Source of the DNA: Chryseobacterium mulctrae
GTDB taxonomy: Bacteria > Bacteroidota > Bacteroidia > Flavobacteriales > Weeksellaceae
Direction: 5' to 3'
DNA: 64,000 nt
Assembly: GCF_006175945.1 (NCBI RefSeq)
Contig: NZ_VAJL01000001.1
Location: 3,729,001-3,793,000, forward strand
Position 1 is the stretch's first letter. The number at the start of each line of letters is the position of its first letter. The notes beneath the pieces are model-generated. The model made no database searches, was not told where the DNA came from, and saw only the letters and a program-made list of their open reading frames with translations. Positions 9,211 through 16,598 of the stretch are shown piece by piece. The translations under genes and the position numbers were made by a program.

Positions 9211-10173
9211 ATGAAAACAGAAAATCAAATAGAAATTTACGAAAATATAGACTCTGGTGTTTCACTTGAAGTGCAGTTTGAAGGAGATACTGTTTGGTTA
9301 TCTCAAAGTCAATTGAGCGAATTATTCAAGCAAACAAAACAAAATATAAGTCTGCATATCAATAATTGTTTCAAAGAAGGAGAGTTAGATGTGAATTCAG
9401 TTGTCAAGGATTCCTTGACAACTGCAGCAGATGGAAAGAAATATAAGACCAAATTTTACAATTTAGATGTCATCATTTCTGTTGGATATCGGGTAAAATC
9501 CAAACAAGGAACTCAATTTAGAATTTGGGCAAACAAAATCGTAAAAGAATATCTAGTAAAAGGTTATGCTGTAAACGAACAAAGATTAGCACAAAAAGAG
9601 CACGAAGTTCAACTGCTGAAAAATGGCATTCAGATTTTAAGCAGAGCGATCGAAGAAAAAGCCAATGAAAATGAATGGTTATCTGTTTTCTCAAAAGGTT
9701 TGCAATTATTAGATGATTATGATCACGAGCAATTAGATTCTAAAGGTTTAACGAAAAAACAAGCACTTTATCCAACAAAAGAAGATTACCAAGAACTCAT
9801 CAATGAAATGGTGGTCGATTTTGATTCGCAGGTTTTTGGAAAAGAAAAGGATCAAAATTTTCAAAGCTCCATTGCCCAAATAGAAAAAGGTTTTGGAGAA
9901 AACGATTTTTATCCAACCTTGGAAGAGAAAGCCACGATGCTTTTGTATCTCGTGGTGAAAAATCATTCTTTCGTAGATGGAAATAAAAGAATTGCTGCAG
10001 CATGTTTTCTGAAATTTTTGCAAACCAATAAAATGCTTTACAACGCAAAAAACGAACTCATTATTAGTAATGATACTTTAGCCAGTTTGACACTCTTTAT
10101 TGCTTCGAGTAAACCCGATGAAATGGAAACCGTGAAACGGTTAGTAATTAGTGTACTAAATAGAAATAAATAG
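9211..10173 (+). CDS. RhuM-Fic fusion protein (virulence RhuM family / Fic-Doc domain)
   Basis: 320 aa. The N-terminal RhuM-type domain (about residues 1-130: VWLSQSQLSELF, NISLHINNCF, NLDVIISVGYRVKS, FRIWANKIVKEYL) is followed by a charged linker and a C-terminal Fic/Doc domain with active-site HSFVDGNKR (252-260). This is the Doc-like form in which the canonical second glycine is replaced (GNK rather than GNGR), so AMPylation or phosphorylation cannot be told apart. Genes of this type frequently accompany type I RM loci. It lies 95 bp after hsdR and may be read through or have its own promoter. No antitoxin gene is adjacent. The function is likely stress or defence toxin-like (inference). 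Confidence 0.85.
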   Translation: MKTENQIEIYENIDSGVSLEVQFEGDTVWLSQSQLSELFKQTKQNISLHINNCFKEGELDVNSVVKDSLTTAADGKKYKTKFYNLDVIISVGYRVKSKQGTQFRIWANKIVKEYLVKGYAVNEQRLAQKEHEVQLLKNGIQILSRAIEEKANENEWLSVFSKGLQLLDDYDHEQLDSKGLTKKQALYPTKEDYQELINEMVVDFDSQVFGKEKDQNFQSSIAQIEKGFGENDFYPTLEEKATMLLYLVVKNHSFVDGNKRIAAACFLKFLQTNKMLYNAKNELIISNDTLASLTLFIASSKPDEMETVKRLVISVLNRNK

Positions 10174-10218
10174 ACAACTGTTTTGCTCCATCTAAGATTT
10201 GCACATAGTACAATATTC

Positions 10219-10247
10219 TGTCGCAAATATATTCTAAATTTGCGACA
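10219..10247. promoter_or_regulatory. Perfect 10-bp inverted repeat (operator or recombination-site candidate)
   Basis: TGTCGCAAAT and ATTTGCGACA are separated by 9 nt. There is no T-run on either side, so a terminator is unlikely; a protein-binding site or att-like core is possible. It sits at the end of the restriction island. Confidence 0.4.
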
Positions 10248-10430
10248 AAATTAATAGAAAATAGTGAAGTAAAGTTTTGATAATAAAATAGTTGAAAAAT
10301 TTAAAAAAGCGAGTAGGGGTTCGCTATTTTACACTAAATATTTTTTTAAAACTTACTCTAATAATTTTCTGTATTTTATATCATCTCACATTATAAAACA
10401 TGCTTTAAAATTTTTAATATATGTAATTGC

Positions 10431-10476
10431 ATATAACTTGCTATATTTGGGCTAAATACTTGCAAAAGCATATAAA
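10431..10476 (+). promoter_or_regulatory. Promoter and candidate operator of the HipB-like gene
   Basis: A -7 element TATATTTG at 10444-10451 is flanked by repeated words: GCATATA (10431-10437 and 10470-10476) and ACTTGC (10438-10443 and 10460-10465). The second GCATATA ends directly at the ATG. This arrangement suits autoregulation by the encoded HTH protein. Confidence 0.4.
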
Positions 10477-10689
10477 ATGTCTAAAAATCTAGCACAATTT
10501 ACCAAAGACAAACGCAAAGATGCCAAACTTACACAACAGGAATTTGCTGAAAAAGCTGGAGTCGCTTTAACGGTAGTTCGGAAAATAGAACAAGGAAAGG
10601 ATAACTTAAGTCTGGCAAAAGTGAATCACGTTCTACAGATGTTTGGCAATAAATTATTCCCGGCATCATTAAGGGAAATTGAGAAATGA
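10477..10689 (+). CDS. HipB-like XRE-family HTH regulator (orphan)
   Basis: 70-aa single-domain HTH protein of the HipB/y4mF type. The helix-turn-helix is seen in LTQQEFAEKAGVALTVVRKI (about residues 18-37), followed by the family-typical VNHVLQMFGNKLFPA. Normally the gene is followed by hipA or an N-terminal hipA fragment; here the stop overlaps an ATG (ATGA at 10686-10689) that opens only a 22-codon frame without resemblance to HipA. The partner therefore seems lost. It may now act only on its own promoter or on a distant target. Confidence 0.85.
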   Translation: MSKNLAQFTKDKRKDAKLTQQEFAEKAGVALTVVRKIEQGKDNLSLAKVNHVLQMFGNKLFPASLREIEK

Positions 10690-11096
10690 GAAAAACAAAT
10701 CGTTATTTACCATCCCGATACTACATAAATATTAATTTTAACTACAAAAAATAAAGAAAAATATAAAGTGATGATTAGTAATCTATTAGAAATTTTTAAG
10801 TATAAATAGATGTAATAATGAATACCTTATTTGTACCATTAAATTATAACTAACTAATTATCAATACCCGTTATTTTTGAAGAAGTGAAGTAATTTTTTT
10901 ATTAGCCAATATGGCTAAATATTATAAAACCGCTTTAAATTAATGTTAAAGCGGTTTTTTTTGTTTTTAAATCCTCGGTTAGGAAGAATTTAGATTAATG
11001 TATTACAGATTTCATGATTAATGATGAGCCTCGCTCAGGAAAGAAAATTAATAGAAATCTGATGTTTTTTTTAATTTGATATTGTAAAGTTAACGG
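10690..11096. other. Intergenic region, possible small RNA and terminator
   Basis: 407 bp of AT-rich DNA between the HipB-like gene and the sufR-like gene. A hairpin TTAGCC/GGCTAA (10902-10907, 10913-10918) is followed by a strong terminator at 10926-10962. No gene ends nearby on the plus strand except the HipB-like gene 240 bp upstream. No coding region is visible. Confidence 0.5.
10926..10962 (+). terminator. Rho-independent terminator
   Basis: Stem AAAACCGCTTTAA / TTAAAGCGGTTTT with a 7-nt loop and a run of eight T. It lies 240 bp after the nearest plus-strand stop codon, hence the idea of a short non-coding transcript ending here. Confidence 0.8.
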
Positions 11097-11726
11097 CTAT
11101 TCAGTTGCTGAGCTTATTTTATATGTACATCTATTACTTTCTGACAATATATGCTCAGTCCTTTCAACTTTATAATTATGCCCAACAATTAGTTGGAAAT
11201 TTCTTAACTCACTTCTGCAAAATCCTTGACATTCTCTTGCCGCTGCACAAATAGGACAATGATTTTCAATTAAAAAGTAGGAGCCTTCTTTTTCACTCCA
11301 TTGCGCCATGTATCCTTCTTCACTTCTAAGCTGAACTAGAGTTTGTAAACGTTCTTCAATTGTATTCTTATTTTTTAGAGCTTTTTGATACTTGCTATTG
11401 GTTGCTTTTTCACGATCATTGATTAGTAAATCTAATGCATTTTCTCCCAAAAGATTTTTTACGGATCTAAGTAACTGAACTGTAACATCAGCATGGGTAT
11501 CGGGAAATTTTGATAACCCGTTTGATGTTAATATGTAGTATGTAGAAGGTCTTCCTACGCCTTCCGTTTTTGTAATGGACTCAATAAATCCTTTTTTCGC
11601 TAAATTAATTAAATGCTTTCTAGCTCCCTCCTTTGTTATTCCCATTTCCTGAGCAATAAGTGAAGAGGTAGCTTCTTTTCTCATTTTTAAAAACATCAAA
11701 ATCCTATCTCTCGCATTATTTTCCAT
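11097..11726 (-). CDS. SufR-like iron-sulfur-sensing transcriptional regulator
   Basis: 209-aa winged-helix regulator. The N-terminal HTH (residues about 5-50, SSLIAQEMGITKEGARKHLI) and wing (TEGVGRPSTYYILT) match the DeoR/ArsR-like SufR family. The C-terminal half carries Cys157, Cys160, Cys166, Cys170 and Cys200 in NHCPICAAARECQGFC and SNRCTYKI, the arrangement that binds a Fe-S cluster in cyanobacterial and actinobacterial SufR. It is divergent from the superoxide dismutase/ferredoxin operon across a 175-bp gap with palindromes. Probable role: sensing cluster or oxidative state and controlling the facing operon (inference from context). Confidence 0.82.
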   Translation of the reverse strand: MENNARDRILMFLKMRKEATSSLIAQEMGITKEGARKHLINLAKKGFIESITKTEGVGRPSTYYILTSNGLSKFPDTHADVTVQLLRSVKNLLGENALDLLINDREKATNSKYQKALKNKNTIEERLQTLVQLRSEEGYMAQWSEKEGSYFLIENHCPICAAARECQGFCRSELRNFQLIVGHNYKVERTEHILSESNRCTYKISSATE

Positions 11727-11730
11727 TTGT

Positions 11731-11740
11731 CAATATATTG
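11731..11740. promoter_or_regulatory. Palindrome CAATATATTG in the sufR-like leader
   Basis: Perfect 10-bp palindrome immediately upstream of the sufR-like start and downstream of its likely -7 element (TATATTTG on the minus strand, 11760-11767). A candidate autoregulatory operator. Confidence 0.35.
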
Positions 11741-11817
11741 GTTGTTTTATTTGCTATTACAAATATAGTGAATTTCAATAAAACAGTAATTTGCTGTATT
11801 TCAAGAATATAAAAGGT

Positions 11818-11833
11818 ATTGTTTTTAAACAAT
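11818..11833. promoter_or_regulatory. Palindrome ATTGTTT-TT-AAACAAT upstream of the sod operon
   Basis: A 7-bp inverted repeat with a 2-nt spacer, lying just upstream of the -33 element of the superoxide dismutase promoter. A candidate binding site for the divergently encoded SufR-like regulator. Confidence 0.4.
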
Positions 11834-11843
11834 AAAATAACAT

Positions 11844-11875
11844 TTTTGTTGTTTAATTATTTAAATATATATTTG
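11844..11875 (+). promoter_or_regulatory. Promoter of the sod-ferredoxin operon
   Basis: TTTTG ending at 11848, 19 nt spacer, then TATATTTG at 11868-11875: a near-ideal Bacteroidota promoter. The ATG is 26 nt further downstream. Confidence 0.65.
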
Positions 11876-11901
11876 TTGTCTAATACTTAAATATTAAAAC
11901 T

Positions 11902-12531
11902 ATGTCATTATTTAAATTACCGCAACTTGCTTATTCATATGATGCAATTGAGCCTTATCTGGATAAGGAAACAATGACCATTCATCATCAAAAACATCAT
12001 CAAGCGTATGTTGATAATCTTAATGCCGCTTTAGAAAAAGCTGATAATTCAACTACAGATTTAGATTTGATTCTGCAAGTAATAAGCGAAGAATATAGTC
12101 CAGCTGTAAGAAACAATGGTGGTGGTCACTATAACCATTCCCTGTTTTGGGAAATTCTTTCTCCTACACCAAAGTTAAATCCTGAAGGAAAGCTTATTGA
12201 GGAGATTAATAAGAGCTTTGGAAGTTTAGAAGATTTAAAGACTGAAATAAAAAAAGTAGCTCTTAGCCAGTTTGGTTCCGGATGGGCATGGTTGTATGTG
12301 AAATTCAATGGTTCTCTTGCTGTAACATCAACGCCAAATCAAGACAATCCAATGATGAATGTTCAAACTACAAATAGGGGTTTTCCTATCTTAGGATTTG
12401 ATGTATGGGAACATGCATATTATTTGTCATATCAAAACAAGAGAGCAGATTATATAGATTGTTTGTGGAAGGTTTTAGACTGGTCGGCAGTTGAAAAAAA
12501 ATACGAAGAGGCTCTTTCAAGAATCAAATAG
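11902..12531 (+). CDS. Superoxide dismutase (Fe/Mn family)
   Basis: Converts superoxide to oxygen and hydrogen peroxide in the cytoplasm (no signal peptide). Metal ligands are visible in the standard places: His in the N-terminal IHHQKHH, His in GGGHYNHSLFW, and Asp and His in FDVWEHAYY. 209 aa is the normal length. The GGGHYNHS and GSGWAWL motifs lean to the Mn-type subgroup, but metal use cannot be fixed from sequence. It is first in the operon facing the SufR-like regulator and is followed after 20 bp by the DUF2480 gene, suggesting joint protection of iron-sulfur proteins. Confidence 0.96.
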   Translation: MSLFKLPQLAYSYDAIEPYLDKETMTIHHQKHHQAYVDNLNAALEKADNSTTDLDLILQVISEEYSPAVRNNGGGHYNHSLFWEILSPTPKLNPEGKLIEEINKSFGSLEDLKTEIKKVALSQFGSGWAWLYVKFNGSLAVTSTPNQDNPMMNVQTTNRGFPILGFDVWEHAYYLSYQNKRADYIDCLWKVLDWSAVEKKYEEALSRIK

Positions 12532-12551
12532 AATTTTGAGTTAGATAACAT

Positions 12552-13049
12552 ATGGAGAATATTTTCATCAACAAAGCAGAAAATTCGGGCATAATTTCAA
12601 TTGACCTGCTAGATTACAAACCCTTAACAGAAATTCTGGAGTTTGATGTAAAAGATCATCTTTTCATGGGTATGATCGTTAAAGAAAAGCAATTTAAAGA
12701 ATCTATAGCTATGGTTGATTTTTCCTTGTATGACGGAAAAGTTGTGGCAGTGATTTGTTCTGTTGATGCAATTATTCCTCCTTGGGTCTATATGTTGTTG
12801 GCGGAAAAATTTTACCAACACGCTGCTCATCTAGATTTTTTAGATTCAGATCAGGTTCTTCTGAATCTTTGGAAGCAAAATATTCAGAATGCAGATTTAC
12901 AGCAATATAGTAATCAAAAAGTTGTAGTAAAAGCAAGATCTGATATAGATCCTGCATTATATCTTTTGGCATCTTCATTATTGAAATCATTTGTAAAAAG
13001 TCTTATGTACGGAGAAATAGGAATGCCGAAGGTAATTTTTAAAAATTAA
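12552..13049 (+). CDS. DUF2480 family protein
   Basis: 165-aa cytoplasmic protein that I recognise as DUF2480, a Bacteroidota-restricted family of unknown function usually found near iron-sulfur (suf) or redox genes. Visible conserved parts include FDVKDHLFMGMIVKEKQF, the DFSLYDGKVVAVICSVDAII stretch and PPWVYMLLAEKF. No cofactor motif or membrane segment is seen. It lies 20 bp after sod and 3 bp before the flavin reductase, inside the same operon. Context supports a role in Fe-S or redox homeostasis; the biochemical function is unknown. Confidence 0.75.
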   Translation: MENIFINKAENSGIISIDLLDYKPLTEILEFDVKDHLFMGMIVKEKQFKESIAMVDFSLYDGKVVAVICSVDAIIPPWVYMLLAEKFYQHAAHLDFLDSDQVLLNLWKQNIQNADLQQYSNQKVVVKARSDIDPALYLLASSLLKSFVKSLMYGEIGMPKVIFKN

Positions 13050-13052
13050 AGA

Positions 13053-13616
13053 ATGAAAGCAATTATTTTTAATGGTGCCTTGGAAAAAAGAACTCCCTCT
13101 ACATCGGGGATGCTTTCCCAATATTTCTCGAACGAGCTTTCTGAGAAAGGTATCGAAACCGAAATTTTTAATCTGGCAGATGCAGGGATTCCCTTATTTG
13201 ACATCACATTAACGAATACACCAAGAGGTGTAGAATTGATGAGTAAAAAATTTCTTGAAGCCGATGTACATTTTTGGTTAGCACCGCTTTATCATGGAAG
13301 TATTCCTGGTGTTATGAAAAACTGTTTGGATTGGTTAGAAATCACATCTGGTAATCATCAACCTTATCTTACAGATAAAATCATCGGATTGGTTTGTTGG
13401 GCGGATGGATTGCAGGCGATGAATGGAATTAATACAATGGAATCAATAGCCAAATCGCTAAGAGCATGGCCAATACCTTATAGTGTTCCTGTTGTTAAAT
13501 CGTCATTGTTTGATAATGAGAAGAGCAGTGAGTTCTCATCTTTTTACACAAATAAATTTAACAAACTTATCCATATAGCAACTTCGAAAAAAATAGAAAA
13601 TTATAATGGAAATTAA
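13053..13616 (+). CDS. NAD(P)H-dependent FMN reductase family protein
   Basis: 187-aa flavodoxin-fold reductase. The N-terminus MKAIIFNGALEKRTPSTSGM matches the FMN phosphate loop (GxxxxxSxS-like), and PLYHGSIPGVMKNCLDW is the conserved FMN/NADPH-contact block of the SsuE/ArsH-like family. It starts 3 bp after the DUF2480 gene and overlaps the following ferredoxin gene by 11 bp. It may pass NAD(P)H electrons through flavin to the adjacent ferredoxins (inference). Confidence 0.85.
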   Translation: MKAIIFNGALEKRTPSTSGMLSQYFSNELSEKGIETEIFNLADAGIPLFDITLTNTPRGVELMSKKFLEADVHFWLAPLYHGSIPGVMKNCLDWLEITSGNHQPYLTDKIIGLVCWADGLQAMNGINTMESIAKSLRAWPIPYSVPVVKSSLFDNEKSSEFSSFYTNKFNKLIHIATSKKIENYNGN

Positions 13617-13938
13617 TGAAGAAGATATTATCATCACAGTAACCGATCAAAATGGTAATGTTCATAAACTTGCATCTCCTACAGATATGGGGCTAAGTCT
13701 TAAAGATATATGCAAGATTTATGAATTGCCGATGGAGGCTGTATGTGGAGGGATGGCTATGTGTGCTACATGCCATTGCTATATTTTAAGTGACACTGTC
13801 CTTCCAGAAAAAAGTGATCTGGAAGAGGCTCTTCTTTCAGAATTGTTTAATTCGAATGTTAGCAGTAGATTAGCTTGTCAGATTCAACTAACAAAGATAA
13901 TGAACGGATTGTCAATAGAGATTGCTCGAGAGCTGTAA
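13606..13938 (+). CDS. 2Fe-2S ferredoxin
   Basis: 110-aa electron carrier of the adrenodoxin/Isc type. Cluster ligands are Cys47, Cys53, Cys56 and Cys91 (C-x5-C-x2-C-x34-C, seen as VCGGMAMCATCHCY and LACQI). The start lies inside the end of the flavin-reductase gene (11-bp overlap), so the two are translationally coupled. Likely redox partner of that reductase. Confidence 0.92.
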   Translation: MEINEEDIIITVTDQNGNVHKLASPTDMGLSLKDICKIYELPMEAVCGGMAMCATCHCYILSDTVLPEKSDLEEALLSELFNSNVSSRLACQIQLTKIMNGLSIEIAREL

Positions 13939-14027
13939 TAGATTAATAAAAAAAGATTGACTTTCTGAGGTAAGCATTTCATCAAATATGAAAAGAAACC
14001 TTTTGTAAAGACTTAAAATTAAAAAAT

Positions 14028-14375
14028 ATGGCTATAAAAATAACCGATGATTGTATTAATTGCGGAGCTTGTGAGCCTGAGTGCCCAAACAATGCAATCT
14101 ATGAAGGAGCGATGGAGTGGCACTGGAAAGATAAAACTAATCTTTCAGGAAATGTTATTTTTCCAGATGGTACCCAAAAGAATGCAGAAGATGTGAATGA
14201 AGCTTATTCAGATGAAGTTTATTATATTGTGCCTGGTAAATGTACTGAATGTAAAGGGTTTCATGATGAACCTCAATGTAAGGAAGTTTGTCCTGTAGAT
14301 TGCTGTGTTGATGATCCTGAACATAGAGAAACTGACGAGACTTTATTTGATCGTCAGAAATTTTTGCATCATTAA
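14028..14375 (+). CDS. 2[4Fe-4S] ferredoxin
   Basis: 115-aa dicluster ferredoxin. First cluster motif C9-x2-C12-x2-C15-x3-C19 followed by Pro; second motif C72-x2-C75-x8-C84-x3-C88-Pro with extra Cys92 and Cys93. The extended spacing in the second motif is the Alvin type (Allochromatium-like), known for very low potential clusters. It lies 89 bp after the 2Fe-2S gene and may have its own promoter, but belongs to the same redox locus. Confidence 0.92.
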   Translation: MAIKITDDCINCGACEPECPNNAIYEGAMEWHWKDKTNLSGNVIFPDGTQKNAEDVNEAYSDEVYYIVPGKCTECKGFHDEPQCKEVCPVDCCVDDPEHRETDETLFDRQKFLHH

Positions 14376-14618
14376 TTATATCAGTCTGCTTAGAATTTAT
14401 TGCCAGAAAAATGCATTCCTACTTTGCTTTTTTTGGTAATGAATTTGTTGCCATAAATCAACACTTTTTAATGATTTGACAAAAACTTTCGGTTACTGTA
14501 TTAGCAGTCTGCTTTTCTTGACACTTTAAAACTTAATAGTATTTGCAAATTCTTATTGGCATCTTGAGATTCTTTGTAAAATTACACTAGTAAGAATAGG
14601 CAGATTTCATGTAAGTTT

Positions 14619-15248
14619 TTAAAATTTTTCGCAAACCATCGAATAAAAAAAATCAGTTGCTGTTAAGTTTCTAGCTAAAAAAGTTACTCTGTAAAGATTA
14701 TTATCTCCCGGGTAGCTCATGTAGAACTCATTTAATGTATTGTTGGTATATGTTGCATCTAATGTTATCCAATTGTTTGCAGTGGTATATGCTGCTGTTA
14801 AATTAGATGCAACATTATTTGGGGTAGAAAAACTATTTACTGCACTATTAACTTTGTGCATTCTATTGTAGTATAAAGTTGCATTAGCGGGAGTTACTAA
14901 GCGCATCTGTGGTAATGGTCCAGCGCCGAATCGATACTGCATTTTGCCACAGCTCATAATACTTCCCACATTAGGAGAACTTGAAAAATACACAATCTTT
15001 TTATTTTCTACAGCCAATTCTTTAATAGTATTTTTAAGACTTGCCTTATCCCATGAATCTAAATCTCCGTTCACATTAGAAACGATGACTTTATTATATG
15101 TGTTATCAGTACTCTTGTCTGTGAGTACTCTAACTCTTAAATTTCCATCGATGTCCAGTGATCTTGTTGGGGTGGTCGTTCCTATTCCTACTTGGCAATA
15201 AAGAATCAACGATGCAGATGAAAACAAAATAATTAAGACCTTTTTCAT
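14619..15248 (-). CDS. Secreted tandem paralogue 3 (unknown function)
   Basis: 209 aa, last of three head-to-tail paralogues. It has a signal peptide (first about 19 residues, ending near YCQ) followed by VGIGTTTPTRSLDIDGNLRV, a motif common at the N-terminus of Bacteroidota surface and tail-fibre-like proteins. The middle has YNKVIVSNVNGDLDSW. Two cysteine-containing motifs, SCGKMQYRF and the extreme C-terminal MVCEKF, are shared with the two neighbours and could form a disulfide. It starts 1 nt after the stop of the middle paralogue. No enzyme motif is seen; probably an exported structural or adhesin-like protein. Confidence 0.8.
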   Translation of the reverse strand: MKKVLIILFSSASLILYCQVGIGTTTPTRSLDIDGNLRVRVLTDKSTDNTYNKVIVSNVNGDLDSWDKASLKNTIKELAVENKKIVYFSSSPNVGSIMSCGKMQYRFGAGPLPQMRLVTPANATLYYNRMHKVNSAVNSFSTPNNVASNLTAAYTTANNWITLDATYTNNTLNEFYMSYPGDNNLYRVTFLARNLTATDFFYSMVCEKF

Positions 15249-15249
15249 A

Positions 15250-15921
15250 TTAAATTATTTCTATATAGAATTTTTCGCAAATTAGAGAATAGGTAAAATT
15301 TGTCGGTGTATTATTTACTCTTGACAGTGTTAATCTGTAAAGATTATTTTGTTTGGGAGGAAGAATTGTATATACTCTCACAGTATTAGTGGCATCAGTA
15401 GGAAATGCTGTAAGATCTAAAGATTGATAGTTGGCAAAATTAAGGTTGGTAAAGTCTGTTACTCTATTTACGAAATTATATGTCGAGCCTGTCCATCTTT
15501 TCACACCATATCCTATTTGTATACTCGTAGCATTATTGGTAACAAATAAAGTTTGAGAATTAAATTTAAACTGTGCTATATTCGAATTGCTTATTCTAAA
15601 GGTTATATCACCACAATTACATTCTTTTGTCTGATCCGGCAATGTAGCATTATAAATTGTACGTTTAACTTCAAGGTTGCTGGTACTTGTTTGTGTTATA
15701 GCAGATAAACTAATATAATCTACATCACCAGTTGTGTTATTTGCTACAGCAATCCTGTCGTAAGCTGTACTGTTGGTCACATTATTGGTACTAGTGATGC
15801 GTAAATTTCCGTTAACATCTACTTTTCGAGTAGGCTCTGTAGTGTCAATTCCTACATTTTGAGTTTGTGCTATGAGGTTGGTACTACAACCTATTATTAT
15901 TAGCAAAATATGCTTTTTCAT
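15250..15921 (-). CDS. Secreted tandem paralogue 2 (unknown function)
   Basis: 223 aa, middle member. After the signal peptide come NVGIDTTEPTRKVDVNGNLR, then YDRIAVANNTTGDVDY, a CNCGDITFRI strand, and near the end NNLYRLTL and LICEKF. Unlike its siblings it continues five residues past CEKF (YIEII). It lies 2 nt after the first paralogue. The family pattern is shared with 14619-15248 and 15924-16598, but the central part has diverged strongly, suggesting selection for variation. Confidence 0.8.
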   Translation of the reverse strand: MKKHILLIIIGCSTNLIAQTQNVGIDTTEPTRKVDVNGNLRITSTNNVTNSTAYDRIAVANNTTGDVDYISLSAITQTSTSNLEVKRTIYNATLPDQTKECNCGDITFRISNSNIAQFKFNSQTLFVTNNATSIQIGYGVKRWTGSTYNFVNRVTDFTNLNFANYQSLDLTAFPTDATNTVRVYTILPPKQNNLYRLTLSRVNNTPTNFTYSLICEKFYIEII

Positions 15922-15923
15922 AC

Positions 15924-16598
15924 TTAGTATTTTTCACAAACAGCCGCGAAATCCCAGCTGTCTGTACCTGTATTTTGTTTTACACGATAAATGGTTAAAC
16001 GATAGAAATCTGTATCATTGGGATACTGAAAATGCATGATATTTTGCTCATAATCTGCCAAGTTTGCACTGGCAAATTCCTGATTTACATTCCAGTTCGT
16101 AGTGGTAAAAGTGAATGGCACAGTGGCTGCATTAGTTGGTGCTTTTCCTTGATAAAATTGATATCCATCAGTTGTGAAATTTTGCTCCATACTCATGTAA
16201 ATATTAATCGTTGACCCAGGATTTTCAAAAAGACGAAAGTTAACTCTAGACTCTAAGGTGTTTTCAAATAGAAATAAAAACTTTCCGCATTTTAGTGTTT
16301 TTAAAGGGTCTCCACTGCCTGTTGCCCTATTGTAAATAAGACTGTAACTCTCCTTGTTAGATAAGTCTGGTTCAGCTGATGGTTGCATGCTGGCTTTAGT
16401 TGTATAATCAATATTTCCATTTTGATCTGAGACGAGCAAACGATCATACGCAGAAGTTTCAGATTTATTAATTAATTGTCTTACTCTGGTGTTTCCTGAA
16501 ATATGTAATTTCCTGCTTGGTGTTTGTGTATTGATTCCTACTTGTGCAAAATAGATTCCTGGAATTATCAAAAGTATAAAAAGAACTTTGCTAATCAT
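15924..16598 (-). CDS. Secreted tandem paralogue 1 (unknown function)
   Basis: 224 aa, promoter-proximal member. Signal peptide, then QVGINTQTPSRKLHISGNTR, YDRLLVSDQNGNIDY, CGKFLFLFEN, and a C-terminus FYRLTIYRVK ... VCEKY. A -7 box TATCTTTG on the minus strand (16662-16669) lies about 65 bp upstream of the start and may drive all three genes. No catalytic motif and no Por/CTD-type sorting signal were recognised. Confidence 0.8.
   Translation of the reverse strand: MISKVLFILLIIPGIYFAQVGINTQTPSRKLHISGNTRVRQLINKSETSAYDRLLVSDQNGNIDYTTKASMQPSAEPDLSNKESYSLIYNRATGSGDPLKTLKCGKFLFLFENTLESRVNFRLFENPGSTINIYMSMEQNFTTDGYQFYQGKAPTNAATVPFTFTTTNWNVNQEFASANLADYEQNIMHFQYPNDTDFYRLTIYRVKQNTGTDSWDFAAVCEKY

Larger units (their letters stand above)
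10174..10476. other. Intergenic region with inverted repeat, weak terminator and candidate operator
   Basis: 303 bp between the RhuM-Fic gene and the HipB-like gene. It holds a perfect 10-bp inverted repeat (TGTCGCAAAT, 10219-10228, and ATTTGCGACA, 10238-10247), a small hairpin AGCGA/TCGCT at about 10309-10325 followed by T-rich sequence, and repeated ACTTGC and GCATATA words before the HipB-like start. No coding potential is evident. Confidence 0.6.

Noticed and set aside
10686..10754. 22-codon frame after the HipB-like gene as a hipA remnant
   Set aside because: Only the overlapping start suggests it; the peptide shows no HipA similarity.
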